Below are positions 25,293 to 33,703 of a stretch of 41,634 nt of DNA, one piece after another. The position numbers and the translations under genes are program-made. This stretch comes from Prevotellaceae bacterium UBA1720 (GTDB lineage Bacteria > Bacteroidota > Bacteroidia > Bacteroidales > Bacteroidaceae), in contig DCIS01000112.1 of assembly GCA_002317475.1 (NCBI GenBank), positions 1 through 41,634 on the forward strand, read 5' to 3'. Each line of letters opens with the position of its first letter. The stretch's first letter is position 1. A model generated the notes under the pieces. It saw only the letters and a list, made by a program, of their open reading frames with translations, did no database searches and was not told the DNA's origin.

Positions 25293-26285
25293 TTAATCTT
25301 TATCTAATTTATATCTTGTGATATCGGTTCCAAACGAAAGATTCAGACTCTCGAGCAAATCATCAAGCTCAGTGAGCGATTTCTTACCGAAGTTACGGAA
25401 CTTAAGGAGGTCGGTCTTATTGAACTGTACCAAATCGCCGAGAGTGTCAACATTCGCAGCCTTCAAACAATTGAGGGCACGTACGGACAAATCCATATCG
25501 ACAAGTTTGGTCTTGAGCAACTGACGCATGTGCAGTACCTCTTCATCGAACTCTTCATTGCCATCGCTATCTGAATTTTCAAGAGTAATCTTTTCATCAG
25601 AGAACAACATGAAGTGATAAATAAGGATTTTTGCAGCCTCTTTCAGTGCATCCTTTGGGTGTATGGAACCATCAGTTGTAATCTCCATTACGAGCTTCTC
25701 GTAGTCAGTCTTCTGCTCAACACGGAAGTTCTCAACGAAGTATTTTACATTTCTGATAGGAGTGTAAATTGAATCAATGGGGATAACATTAACATCAGTG
25801 CAATACTCACGGTTTTCCTCTGCGGGAACATAACCACGGCCCTTGTTAATGCTTATCTCAATCTGCATCGAAGCTTTGGCATCTAAATGGCAAATAACTA
25901 ATTCAGGGTTTAACACTTCAAATCCAGTCAGATACTTGTTGAACTCACCAGCACGGAACTCAGTCATGTTCTCGATGGTTACGCTCACTTTCTCGTTCTC
26001 GAATTCTTCTACTATCTGTTTGAATCTTACCTGTTTGAGATTCAAGATAATGTTGGTTACATCTTCCTTTACTCCTGAAACGGTTGCAAACTCATGCTCA
26101 ACACCGCTTATTGAAACGGTGTTGATAGCAAAGCCGTCCAGAGAGGAGAGGAGAATACGGCGCAAAGCATTACCTACGGTAGTACCAAAGCCACCTTCAA
26201 GGGGACGAAACTCGAACTTGCCGTACTTGTCGTCCGCCTCCAACATTAAAACTTTTTCAGGTTTTTGAAATGCTAATATCGCCAT
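25293..26285 (-). CDS. rpoA: DNA-directed RNA polymerase alpha subunit
   Basis: Core RNA polymerase subunit of 330 residues that starts enzyme assembly and contacts upstream DNA and activators. The N-terminal domain includes PLEGGFGTTVGNALRRILLSS and the C-terminal domain includes the DNA/activator-binding helices LSVRALNCLKAANVDTLGDL and LLKFRNFGKKSLTELDDLLES. The interdomain linker is acidic (ENSDSDGNEEFDEE). Normal length; nine bases after rpsD. Confidence 0.98.
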   Translation of the reverse strand: MAILAFQKPEKVLMLEADDKYGKFEFRPLEGGFGTTVGNALRRILLSSLDGFAINTVSISGVEHEFATVSGVKEDVTNIILNLKQVRFKQIVEEFENEKVSVTIENMTEFRAGEFNKYLTGFEVLNPELVICHLDAKASMQIEISINKGRGYVPAEENREYCTDVNVIPIDSIYTPIRNVKYFVENFRVEQKTDYEKLVMEITTDGSIHPKDALKEAAKILIYHFMLFSDEKITLENSDSDGNEEFDEEVLHMRQLLKTKLVDMDLSVRALNCLKAANVDTLGDLVQFNKTDLLKFRNFGKKSLTELDDLLESLNLSFGTDITRYKLDKD

Positions 26286-26294
26286 CCTTAATTA

Positions 26295-26900
26295 TTATTT
26301 AGAGTACAACTCAACGATCAATTGCTCCTTGATATTCTCAGGAATATCTGCACGCTCGGGCTTGTGGAGGAACTTACCTGCCTTCTGAGACTCGTCCCAC
26401 TCAATCCAGGGGTACTTGCTGTGGTTGAAACCAGCCAATGCAGCAGCAATTACCTCGAGTGACTTTGACTTCTCGCGAACACCAACAATCTGGCCTGCCT
26501 TAACGCTGTATGAAGGAATACTTACTACCTTACCATCAACAACAATGTGCTTGTGGTTTACAAGCTGACGAGCAGCAGCACGAGAGGGCGCAATACCTAA
26601 ACGATAAACTACGTTGTCCAGACGACTCTCGAGATTCTGCAGCAGGATCTCACCAGTAATACCACTGGTACGAGCAGCCTTCTCAAACATGTTACGGAAC
26701 TGCTTCTCCAATACACCATAAGTGTACTTTGCCTTCTGCTTCTCAGCGAGCATGACACCATACTCTGAAGTCTTTCTGCGGCGGTTGTTACCATGCTGGC
26801 CAGGAGGGAAATTTCTTTTAGAAAGTACCTTCTCACTGCCAATAATGGCCTCACCGAATCGACGGTCAATTCTTGATTTTGGACCTGTATATCTTGCCAT
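26295..26900 (-). CDS. rpsD: 30S ribosomal protein S4
   Basis: Primary 16S rRNA-binding protein of 201 residues. It begins MARYTGPKSRIDRRFGE and contains the S4 RNA-binding domain LESRLDNVVYRLGIAPSRAAARQLVNHKHI. The N-terminal zinc-binding cysteines of the C-plus form are absent. In other bacteria S4 is the translational repressor of the alpha operon; no matching leader is visible here. It lies 28 bases after rpsK. Confidence 0.98.
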   Translation of the reverse strand: MARYTGPKSRIDRRFGEAIIGSEKVLSKRNFPPGQHGNNRRRKTSEYGVMLAEKQKAKYTYGVLEKQFRNMFEKAARTSGITGEILLQNLESRLDNVVYRLGIAPSRAAARQLVNHKHIVVDGKVVSIPSYSVKAGQIVGVREKSKSLEVIAAALAGFNHSKYPWIEWDESQKAGKFLHKPERADIPENIKEQLIVELYSK

Positions 26901-26928
26901 AATCTATACTTACTTCTTTGTATTAAAA

Positions 26929-27318
26929 TTAAACTCTTCTTCTCTTAGGAGGACGACATCCATTGTGTGGCAATGGAGTAACATCGATAATCTCTACTAC
27001 CTCAATACCTGCACCATGACATGTACGGATAGCTGACTCACGACCGTTACCGGGACCTTTAACATAAGCCTTCACTTTTCTCAAGCCAAGGTCATATGCA
27101 ACCTTTGCACAATCCTGAGCTGCCATCTGAGCTGCATAAGGAGTATTCTTCTTACTACCACGGAAACCCATCTTACCAGCAGATGACCAAGAAATTACCT
27201 GACCCTCGCTATTAGCAAGAGATACGATAATGTTATTGAAAGAGCTATGTACATGAAGCTGACCCATTGCGTCAACTTTTACGACTCTTTTCTTAGTAGC
27301 GACTGTTTTCTTTGCCAT
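26929..27318 (-). CDS. rpsK: 30S ribosomal protein S11
   Basis: Platform protein of the small subunit, 129 residues. Diagnostic segments are HVHSSFNNIIVSLANSEGQVISWSSAGKMGFRGSKKNTPYAAQ, GPGNGRESAIR and the C-terminal DVTPLPHNGCRPPKRRRV. Nine bases after rpsM, in the alpha-operon order rpsM-rpsK-rpsD-rpoA-rplQ. Confidence 0.98.
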   Translation of the reverse strand: MAKKTVATKKRVVKVDAMGQLHVHSSFNNIIVSLANSEGQVISWSSAGKMGFRGSKKNTPYAAQMAAQDCAKVAYDLGLRKVKAYVKGPGNGRESAIRTCHGAGIEVVEIIDVTPLPHNGCRPPKRRRV

Positions 27319-27327
27319 ATCTAATTA

Positions 27328-27708
27328 TTATTTAGTAGCCTTCTTCTTGTTAGCAACGGTCTTCTTCTTACCCTTGCGAGTACGAGCATTATTCTTTGTG
27401 CTCTGACCACGCACTGGCAAGCCATTACGATGGCGAACACCACGGTAGCAACCAATATCCATAAGGCGCTTGATGTTCATTGAGATCTCTGAACGCAAGT
27501 CACCTTCAACCTTGAACTCTGCACCAATAATCTCACGAATCTTAGCTGCATCGTCATCTGTCCAGTCACAAACCTTCTTATCACGGTCTACACCAGCCTT
27601 GTCCAGGATCTTACCTGCACTGCTACGGCCGAGACCATAAACATAAGTCAAAGCGATTTCACCTCTTTTATTCTGAGGTAAATCAACACCAACAATTCTA
27701 ATTGCCAT
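27328..27708 (-). CDS. rpsM: 30S ribosomal protein S13
   Basis: Small-subunit head protein contacting the large subunit and P-site tRNA, 126 residues. It starts MAIRIVGVDLPQNKRGEIALTYVYGLGR and has YRGVRHRNGLPVRGQSTKNNARTRKG near the C-terminus, followed by a lysine-rich tail that reaches the P site. It follows the short gene rpmJ by 28 bases. Confidence 0.98.
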   Translation of the reverse strand: MAIRIVGVDLPQNKRGEIALTYVYGLGRSSAGKILDKAGVDRDKKVCDWTDDDAAKIREIIGAEFKVEGDLRSEISMNIKRLMDIGCYRGVRHRNGLPVRGQSTKNNARTRKGKKKTVANKKKATK

Positions 27709-27736
27709 ATACTATTATTTTCTTTTGCAATAAATA

Positions 27737-27853
27737 TTAACCCTGACGAGTCTTATACTTAGGGTTCTTCTTGTTAATTACATACAGGCGACCCTTACGA
27801 CGTACGATCTTGCAATCTGGGGTGCGCTTCTTTAAAGATGCTCTAGTTTTCAT
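27737..27853 (-). CDS. rpmJ: 50S ribosomal protein L36 (zinc-free form)
   Basis: A 38-residue protein read directly from the sequence: it begins MKTRASLKKRTPDCKIVRR and ends NKKNPKYKTRQG. It is the smallest ribosomal protein, bound near the base of domain VI of 23S rRNA. Only one cysteine of the zinc ribbon remains (PDCK), and the usual other Cys/His ligands are replaced, so it should not need zinc. It sits 11 bases after infA, its usual place. Confidence 0.95.
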   Translation of the reverse strand: MKTRASLKKRTPDCKIVRRKGRLYVINKKNPKYKTRQG

Positions 27854-27864
27854 ATCTTTATCTA

Positions 27865-28083
27865 TTATTTATATCTGAATACGATTCGACCTTTAGAAAG
27901 ATCATAAGGACTCATCTCTACTCTCACTTTGTCACCAGGAAGAATTTTAATGTAGTGCATTCTCATTTTTCCCGATATATGCGCAGTAATCTCATGCCCA
28001 TTTTCAAGTTCAACATGGAACATTGCATTTGACAAAGATTCAGTAATAACTCCATCCTGTTCTATAGCGGACTGTTTTGCCAT
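27865..28083 (-). CDS. infA: Translation initiation factor IF-1
   Basis: 72-residue OB-fold factor that binds the ribosomal A site during initiation. It starts MAKQSAIEQDGVITESLSNAMFHVELENGHEI and ends PYDLSKGRIVFRYK, all typical. It is eight bases after map. The order secY-map-infA-rpmJ is as in many non-enteric bacteria. Confidence 0.98.
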   Translation of the reverse strand: MAKQSAIEQDGVITESLSNAMFHVELENGHEITAHISGKMRMHYIKILPGDKVRVEMSPYDLSKGRIVFRYK

Positions 28084-28091
28084 ATTAATTC

Positions 28092-28877
28092 TTACAAGTT
28101 CAAGTTTTCAATTTCCTCGAAAGAGGAGAGAATATCAGGTTTTCCGTGATGAATAGCTATCGTATGCTCAAAGTGAGCTGCGGGTTTGCGATCTCGAGAG
28201 ATAACCGTCCATTTATCTGATAAAAGATATATCTTTGGGTCACCCATCGTAATCATTGGTTCAATTGCAATACACATCCCATTCTTTAACATGGTACCAT
28301 TTCCACGGCGACCATAATTAGGAACAGCCGGTTCTTCGTGCATTTCTTTGCCGATGCCATGACCGACAAATTCCCTTACAACTCCGTAACCATGTGATTC
28401 GCAATGCTGTTGTACAGCATAACCAATATCACCTATTCGCTTACCAGTCTGAGCTTCTTGAATACCCTTATATAGTGCTTCTTTTGTGACACTGAGCAAT
28501 GATTTCACATCGTCAGCAACTTCTCCGACACAAAAGGTATAACAAGAATCACCATTATAACCATTTAACAATGTACCGCAATCTACAGAAACGATATCAC
28601 CATCTTTAAGAGGATCATCATTTGGAATGCCATGTACAACTTGTTCATTAACTGAAGTACATATAGAGGCGGGGAAAGGACTACCGTATGGATTTGGGAA
28701 ATTCAAGAAGGTAGGAATTGCCCCGTTGTCTCTAATGTATTCGTTAGCAATTTTATCCAACTGCTTGGTAGTAACACCAGGTTTTATTGATTTACCAATT
28801 TCAGCAAGTGTACGACCTACCAGCAGATTGGCTTCACGCATTAATTCAATCTCGTCCTCTGTCTTAAGAAAAATCAT
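28092..28877 (-). CDS. map: Type I methionine aminopeptidase
   Basis: Removes the N-terminal methionine from nascent proteins. It has 261 residues in the pita-bread fold. Metal ligands are visible in VSVDCGTLLNGYNGDSCYTF (two Asp), GHGIGKEMHEEP (His), and AIEPMITMG (Glu), with a final Glu in HFEHTIAI. The HGIPND segment supplies the substrate-binding His. Fourteen bases after secY. Confidence 0.97.
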   Translation of the reverse strand: MIFLKTEDEIELMREANLLVGRTLAEIGKSIKPGVTTKQLDKIANEYIRDNGAIPTFLNFPNPYGSPFPASICTSVNEQVVHGIPNDDPLKDGDIVSVDCGTLLNGYNGDSCYTFCVGEVADDVKSLLSVTKEALYKGIQEAQTGKRIGDIGYAVQQHCESHGYGVVREFVGHGIGKEMHEEPAVPNYGRRGNGTMLKNGMCIAIEPMITMGDPKIYLLSDKWTVISRDRKPAAHFEHTIAIHHGKPDILSSFEEIENLNL

Positions 28878-28891
28878 TGAATAGATAAATC

Positions 28892-30235
28892 TTAATAAGC
28901 AGACATACCGCTACGTCCATGAATTCTACCTGAACTTAGAAGACCATCATAATGACGCATCATAAGATGGCTCTCAATCTGCTGGAGTGTATCCAAAACA
29001 ACACCAACAAGAATGAGCAGAGAAGTTCCTCCAAAGAATCCAGAGAACTCGGGAGATACATCGAACATGCGAGCGAAAACAGGCATGATAGCAATGAACG
29101 CCAGAATCAATGAACCTGGAGCCGTAATTCTAGACATAACTGTGTCAATGTAATCAGCTGTCTCCTTACCGGGCTTAACGCCAGGGATGAAACCATTATT
29201 ACGCTTCATATCCTCAGCCATCTGAACAGGGTTCAAAGTAATTGCAGTATAGAAGAAGGTAAATGCGATAATAAGAACCGCACTCAACAGGTTATACCAC
29301 AAACCCTGAGGATTGTTAAACGCAATAGTAACTGCAGATGCCTCACCAGCAATGAAACGTGAAAGAATACCAGGAATGAACATCAGAGCCTGAGCAAAGA
29401 TGATAGGCATTACATTGGCAGCAAACACCTTCAATGGAATATACTGACGTGCACCACCTACTGCCTGATTGCCGACAACACGCTTTGCATACTGTACGGG
29501 AATCTTGCGAGTTCCCTGAACAAGTAGAATTGCAATGTTGACAACAGCAAACAGAACAATGATCTCAATTAGGAACATTACCAGACCACCACCAGTCATG
29601 TTGTTCAAACGGTGTGCAAGCTCCTGGAAGAACGCCTGAGGCAGACGAGCAATAATACCTAACATAATAATCAATGATACACCATTACCAATACCCTTAT
29701 CGGTGATTCTCTCACCAAGCCAAAGTACGAACATACTACCTGCAGCAAGGATAACTGTACCTGTAATCAAGAATGACAACCAGTTGTCCAATGGAAGGGC
29801 AGTCTGATACTGAGCCTTCAAGTTTGCCAGATAAGCAGGACCCTGAACTAAAAGGATAATGATAGTAAGGAATCGAGTATACTGATTGATTTTGCGTCGA
29901 CCACTTTCACCCTCACGCTGCATTTTCTGGAAGTAAGGTACAGCGACGCAAAGCAGCTGAATAACAATAGAAGCCGAAATATAGGGCATAATACCCAATG
30001 CAAAAATAGATGCATGGGTAAACGCACCACCAGAGAACATACTCAACAAGTTCAACAGTCCATTACCATTAGCCTGCTGCTCCATAACTGCTTGTGCAGT
30101 ATTAGGATCAATACCAGGCAATACGATATATGAACCGAAACGATAGATAGCTGCAAAAGCCAGGGTGAAGAGGATTCGTACTCGCAAATCCTCAACACTC
30201 CATATGTTCTTTAAGGTTTCTATTAACTTCTTCAT
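28892..30235 (-). CDS. secY: Protein translocase subunit SecY
   Basis: Central channel of the Sec translocon in the inner membrane, 447 residues with about ten transmembrane helices. Markers are FTLAFAAIYRFGSYIVLPGID, the plug and early helix region MFSGGAFTHASIFALGIMPYISASIVIQLL, and NPVQMAEDMKRNNGFIPGVKPG in the cytosolic loop that contacts the ribosome and SecA. Four bases after rplO, in the classical spc-operon position. Confidence 0.98.
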   Translation of the reverse strand: MKKLIETLKNIWSVEDLRVRILFTLAFAAIYRFGSYIVLPGIDPNTAQAVMEQQANGNGLLNLLSMFSGGAFTHASIFALGIMPYISASIVIQLLCVAVPYFQKMQREGESGRRKINQYTRFLTIIILLVQGPAYLANLKAQYQTALPLDNWLSFLITGTVILAAGSMFVLWLGERITDKGIGNGVSLIIMLGIIARLPQAFFQELAHRLNNMTGGGLVMFLIEIIVLFAVVNIAILLVQGTRKIPVQYAKRVVGNQAVGGARQYIPLKVFAANVMPIIFAQALMFIPGILSRFIAGEASAVTIAFNNPQGLWYNLLSAVLIIAFTFFYTAITLNPVQMAEDMKRNNGFIPGVKPGKETADYIDTVMSRITAPGSLILAFIAIMPVFARMFDVSPEFSGFFGGTSLLILVGVVLDTLQQIESHLMMRHYDGLLSSGRIHGRSGMSAY

Positions 30236-30239
30236 CTAA

Positions 30240-30683
30240 TTACAATTTTGTGGCGGTACCGCCGGCATTTTGAATTGCAGTTTCAGCTGACTTAGAGAAT
30301 GCATGAGCAACAACCTCTACCTTTGCAGTAAGAGCGCCATTACCGAGAACCTTAACCTTCTGGTTTGCATTGCAAATACCAGCAGCAACAAGCTCCTGCA
30401 TAGTAATCTTCTCTGCTCCGTTATCAGCGAGCTTCTGGATAACATCAAGATTCAAGGGATAATACTCAACACGGTTGATATTCTTGAATCCGAACTTGGG
30501 AAGACGACGCTGCAAAGGCATCTGACCACCCTCGAAACCGATCTTTCTCTTGTAGCCAGAACGTGCCTTAGCACCCTTGTGACCACGGGTAGAAGTACCA
30601 CCCAAGCCAGAACCGGGACCACGGCCAATTCTACGACGAGAATGTGTAGCACCCTCAGCAGGTTTCAAATTATTTAATTTCAT
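30240..30683 (-). CDS. rplO: 50S ribosomal protein L15
   Basis: Large-subunit assembly protein of 147 residues. The N-terminal glycine/arginine-rich extension (THSRRRIGRGPGSGLGGTSTRGHKGAKAR) and GFEGGQMPLQRRLPKFGF are diagnostic. It lies 28 bases after the short rpmD gene. Confidence 0.98.
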   Translation of the reverse strand: MKLNNLKPAEGATHSRRRIGRGPGSGLGGTSTRGHKGAKARSGYKRKIGFEGGQMPLQRRLPKFGFKNINRVEYYPLNLDVIQKLADNGAEKITMQELVAAGICNANQKVKVLGNGALTAKVEVVAHAFSKSAETAIQNAGGTATKL

Positions 30684-30711
30684 AATTGTCGTTTATTGAA
30701 GAATTAAACTT

Positions 30712-30888
30712 TTAGTCAATTACTGTAACCAGGTGGTGTACAGTATTGATAAGGCCACGATTTGAGGGAGTATCCTCAATCTCAACTACCTTATTGAGCT
30801 TACGAAGTCCCAGAGTGTCAAGAGTAGCCTTCTGAGTCTTAGGAGCATGAATTCTGCTTCTAACTTGCTTTACTTTAATTGTAGCCAT
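30712..30888 (-). CDS. rpmD: 50S ribosomal protein L30
   Basis: Short gene of 58 codons read by eye. The product starts MATIKVKQVRSRIHAPKTQK, continues TLDTLGLRKLNKVVEIEDTP, and ends VHHLVTVID, the L30 ferredoxin-like fold. It follows rpsE by 11 bases and is preceded by an unusually strong Shine-Dalgarno sequence. Confidence 0.96.
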   Translation of the reverse strand: MATIKVKQVRSRIHAPKTQKATLDTLGLRKLNKVVEIEDTPSNRGLINTVHHLVTVID

Positions 30889-30894
30889 TATAAA

Positions 30895-30901
30895 CCTCCT
30901 T
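30895..30901 (-). promoter_or_regulatory. Strong Shine-Dalgarno site for rpmD
   Basis: On the minus strand AAGGAGG sits six bases before the rpmD ATG and overlaps the rpsE stop codon. This is a near-full anti-SD match in an operon whose other genes mostly lack one, as is usual for Bacteroidetes. Confidence 0.7.
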
Positions 30902-31409
30902 ATCCTCTAAATACTTTTTCAACTGAAATACCACGGTTAGCAGCTACAGTCTGAGCGTCACGCATTGAAGCGAGAGCTGCGATGGTAGCCTTAACCAAGT
31001 TGTGGGGATTTGAAGAACCCTTTGACTTTGCCAAAACGTCCTTTACACCTACGCTGTCCAATACAGCACGCATAGCACCACCAGCAACAACACCGGTACC
31101 GGCAGAAGCGGGCATAATCAAAACTTCGGCACCACCAAAGTGAGCAGTAGCCTCATGAGGTACAGTACCCTTAACAACGGGAACCTGAACCAGATTCTTC
31201 TTAGCTGCCTCAACACCCTTAGCGATAGCTGCTGTTACTTCGCCAGCCTTACCTAAACCCCAACCGATAATACCGTTCTCGTTACCTACGACAACGATGG
31301 CAGAGAAAGTGAAGGTTCTACCACCCTTTGTTACCTTGGTAACACGGTTGATAGCAACCAATCTATCCTTCAATTCGGTATCGCTATTTACCTTTACAAT
31401 ATTTGCCAT
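30900..31409 (-). CDS. rpsE: 30S ribosomal protein S5
   Basis: Small-subunit decoding-fidelity protein of 169 residues. It has the double-stranded RNA-binding-like domain (LKDRLVAINRVTKVTKGGRTFTFSAIVVVGNENGIIGWGLGKA) and a C-terminal domain with ATAHFGGAEVLIMPASAGTGVVAGGAMRAVLD. The ATG at 31409 (MANIV) is chosen over an in-frame TTG at 31415. Eight bases after rplR. Confidence 0.97.
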   Translation of the reverse strand: MANIVKVNSDTELKDRLVAINRVTKVTKGGRTFTFSAIVVVGNENGIIGWGLGKAGEVTAAIAKGVEAAKKNLVQVPVVKGTVPHEATAHFGGAEVLIMPASAGTGVVAGGAMRAVLDSVGVKDVLAKSKGSSNPHNLVKATIAALASMRDAQTVAANRGISVEKVFRG

Positions 31410-31417
31410 AATCAAAT

Positions 31418-31759
31418 TTAGAATTTAAGTCCACCGTTACGCGCTGCATCAGCAACTTCCTTAACACGTCCGTGATACAGATAACCATTACGGTCGAAAA
31501 CAACTGAAGTGATACCTGCCTCGAGAGCCTTCTTAGCAGCCAGCTCACCAACCTTTGCAGCCTGCTCCTTCTTAGGCATATTCTCCATACCGAGAGATGA
31601 TGCACTAGCCAGAGTAGTACCAGTCAGGTCGTTGATAATCTGAACATAAATCTGCTTATTGCTTCTGAATACAGACATACGAGGGCGCTCTGCAGTTCCA
31701 GAGATCTTATTACGTACTCTGTACTTAATCTTGATTCGTCTTTCTATTTTTGTAGTCAT
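31418..31759 (-). CDS. rplR: 50S ribosomal protein L18
   Basis: 5S rRNA-binding protein, 113 residues. Typical segments are KIKYRVRNKISGTAERPRMSVFRSNKQIYVQIIND and the C-terminal VVFDRNGYLYHGRVKEVADAARNGGLKF. It starts 18 bases after rplF. Confidence 0.98.
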   Translation of the reverse strand: MTTKIERRIKIKYRVRNKISGTAERPRMSVFRSNKQIYVQIINDLTGTTLASASSLGMENMPKKEQAAKVGELAAKKALEAGITSVVFDRNGYLYHGRVKEVADAARNGGLKF

Positions 31760-31777
31760 GATCTTACAGTTTTAAAA

Positions 31778-32350
31778 TTACTTAGCACCTGCTGACTTAC
31801 CAGACTTGCGACGAATCTGTTCACCAACAAACAGAACACCCTTACCCTTATAAGGCTCAGGCTTGCGGAAGGTGCGGATTTTAGCACAAACCTGACCAAG
31901 CAGCTGCTTGTCACAAGACTTCAAAATGATCAAAGGATTCTGGTTACGCTCAGACTTTGTCTCAACACTGATCTCCTGGGGAAGCATGATCAGGATGGGA
32001 TGAGTATAACCGAGAGCGAACTCAAGAAGATTACCCTGATTAGATACACGATAACCTACACCGACAAGCTCGAGCTTCTTCTCATAACCCTCGTTAACAC
32101 CAACAACCATATTGTTGATAAGTGAACGATAAAGGCCATGGAAAGCATGCATCTGCTTAGCATCTACAGTGTCGTTAGTGGTATCCATTTCGAAGGTTAC
32201 CTCACCCTCAGACATATTTATCTTGATTGAAGGATGAACACGCTGAGTCAGTTCGCCATTCTTACCCTTAACGGTAACGACATTCTCATCACTGACATTG
32301 ATAGTAACGCCAGCAGGAATGGTAATAGGCAATTTTCCAATTCTAGACAT
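31778..32350 (-). CDS. rplF: 50S ribosomal protein L6
   Basis: Protein near the factor-binding site, 190 residues. It starts MSRIGKLPITIPAGVTI and includes the second-domain signature PEPYKGKGVLFVGEQIRRKSGKSAG. It is 15 bases after rpsH and has an AGGAGG site upstream. Confidence 0.98.
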   Translation of the reverse strand: MSRIGKLPITIPAGVTINVSDENVVTVKGKNGELTQRVHPSIKINMSEGEVTFEMDTTNDTVDAKQMHAFHGLYRSLINNMVVGVNEGYEKKLELVGVGYRVSNQGNLLEFALGYTHPILIMLPQEISVETKSERNQNPLIILKSCDKQLLGQVCAKIRTFRKPEPYKGKGVLFVGEQIRRKSGKSAGAK

Positions 32351-32358
32351 ATTTCAAT

Positions 32359-32364
32359 CCTCCT
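32359..32364 (-). promoter_or_regulatory. Shine-Dalgarno site for rplF
   Basis: AGGAGG on the minus strand, eight bases before the rplF ATG and next to the rpsH stop codon. With rpmD, this is one of only two strong SD sites noticed in the cluster. Confidence 0.62.
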
Positions 32365-32365
32365 A

Positions 32366-32761
32366 TTAATATACGTAGCAAAGAACTTCACCACCAATCT
32401 TAAGATCAGCAGCTTCCTTGTTCGTCATTACACCCTTGGAAGTGGATAAAATAGCAATACCCAATCCGTTAATTACTCTAGGCATATCCTTGTAACCAGC
32501 ATACTTACGCATACCGGGGGTTGAAACACGGATAAGCTTCTTGATTGCGCTCTGCTTTGTAGCATTGTCATACTTCAACGCAATCTTAATTGTACCCTGA
32601 GGGCCATCCTCAACGAACTTGTAGTTCAAGATGTAACCCTTCTCGAAGAGAATCTTAGTGATTTCCTTCTTCAAATTTGACGCAGGAGCTTCTACGACTC
32701 TGTGCTTAGCCATAATCGCATTTCTCATTCGCGTCAGAAAATCTGCTATAGGATCTGTCAT
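32366..32761 (-). CDS. rpsH: 30S ribosomal protein S8
   Basis: 16S rRNA central-domain binder of 131 residues: MTDPIADFLTRMRNAIMAKH at the start and the signature GLGIAILSTSKGVMTNKEA near the end. In E. coli S8 represses the spc operon. It lies 74 bases after rpsN, one of the longer gaps in the cluster, with no clear leader structure seen. Confidence 0.98.
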   Translation of the reverse strand: MTDPIADFLTRMRNAIMAKHRVVEAPASNLKKEITKILFEKGYILNYKFVEDGPQGTIKIALKYDNATKQSAIKKLIRVSTPGMRKYAGYKDMPRVINGLGIAILSTSKGVMTNKEAADLKIGGEVLCYVY

Positions 32762-32835
32762 TTTAAAATGAATTTAATTAATCGGGACTACCCCGACAAT
32801 ATTAAAAATTAACTCGAAATCTTCTGTGTAGCGGA

Positions 32836-33141
32836 TTACCAGCTTGCTTTCTTTACGCCGGGAATCAGACCGTTTGATGCCATCTCGCGGAACTGGATAC
32901 GGCTGAGACCGAACAAGCGGATATAGCCCTTTGGACGACCAGTGATCTTGCAGCGGTTGTGCAGACGAATAGGATTTGCGTTGCGGGGAATAGCCTGCAA
33001 CTTCTGTGCAGCCTCAAAAGCGTCTACGGGATCGCTATTGGGGTCGTTGACAATCTTCTTCAATGCTGCGCGCTTCTCAGCATACTGAGCTACAAGCTTC
33101 GCTCTCTTGACCTCACGGGCCTTCATTGATTCTTTTGCCAT
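32836..33141 (-). CDS. rpsN: 30S ribosomal protein S14, long zinc-free form
   Basis: Small-subunit head protein of 101 residues. It begins MAKESMKAREVKRAKLVAQ and contains PRNANPIRLHNRCKITGRPKGYIRLFGLSRIQFREMA. Only one cysteine is present, so this is the long C-minus form, not the short zinc-ribbon form. Seven bases after rplE. Confidence 0.98.
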   Translation of the reverse strand: MAKESMKAREVKRAKLVAQYAEKRAALKKIVNDPNSDPVDAFEAAQKLQAIPRNANPIRLHNRCKITGRPKGYIRLFGLSRIQFREMASNGLIPGVKKASW

Positions 33142-33148
33142 GATTCAA

Positions 33149-33703
33149 TTAGTTTTTTGCGTTCTTGAAAGGAAGACCGAACTCCTTGAGAAGAGCATAA
33201 CCCTCTTCATCAGTCTTAGCAGTGGTAACGAAAGTGATATTCATACCGAGGATACGATCGATAGCATCGATGTTGATCTCGGGGAAGATAATCTGCTCCT
33301 GGATACCCAGTGTGTAGTTACCACGACCATCAAACTTGCTTTCAATACCCTTGAAGTCACGGATACGAGGGAGTGCAACACGTACGAGCTTCTCAAGGAA
33401 CTCATACATACGCTCACGACGCAAAGTTACCATAACACCAATAGGCATCTTCTTACGCAACTTGAACTGAGCAACGTCCTTCTTACTCAAAGTAGCAACA
33501 GCCTTCTGGCCAGTGATTGCACTAATCTCGTTAATAGCTACTTCAATGATTTTCTTATCAGCAGTTGCCATACCCAGACCCTGATTAACAACGATCTTCT
33601 TGAGTACGGGAATCTGCATGGTAGAAGAATAGTTGAACTGCTTCTTCAGTGCAGGAGCAATACGCTCTGCATATTCCTTCTTAAGGCTTGCTGTATTTGC
33701 CAT
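33149..33703 (-). CDS. rplE: 50S ribosomal protein L5
   Basis: 5S rRNA-binding protein of the central protuberance, 184 residues. Typical segments: MQIPVLKKIVVNQGLGMA, KAVATLSKKDVAQFKLRKKMPIGVMVTLRRERMYEFL, and GRGNYTLGIQEQIIFPEI. Its start codon overlaps the rplX stop by one base, so translation is coupled. Confidence 0.98.
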   Translation of the reverse strand: MANTASLKKEYAERIAPALKKQFNYSSTMQIPVLKKIVVNQGLGMATADKKIIEVAINEISAITGQKAVATLSKKDVAQFKLRKKMPIGVMVTLRRERMYEFLEKLVRVALPRIRDFKGIESKFDGRGNYTLGIQEQIIFPEINIDAIDRILGMNITFVTTAKTDEEGYALLKEFGLPFKNAKN

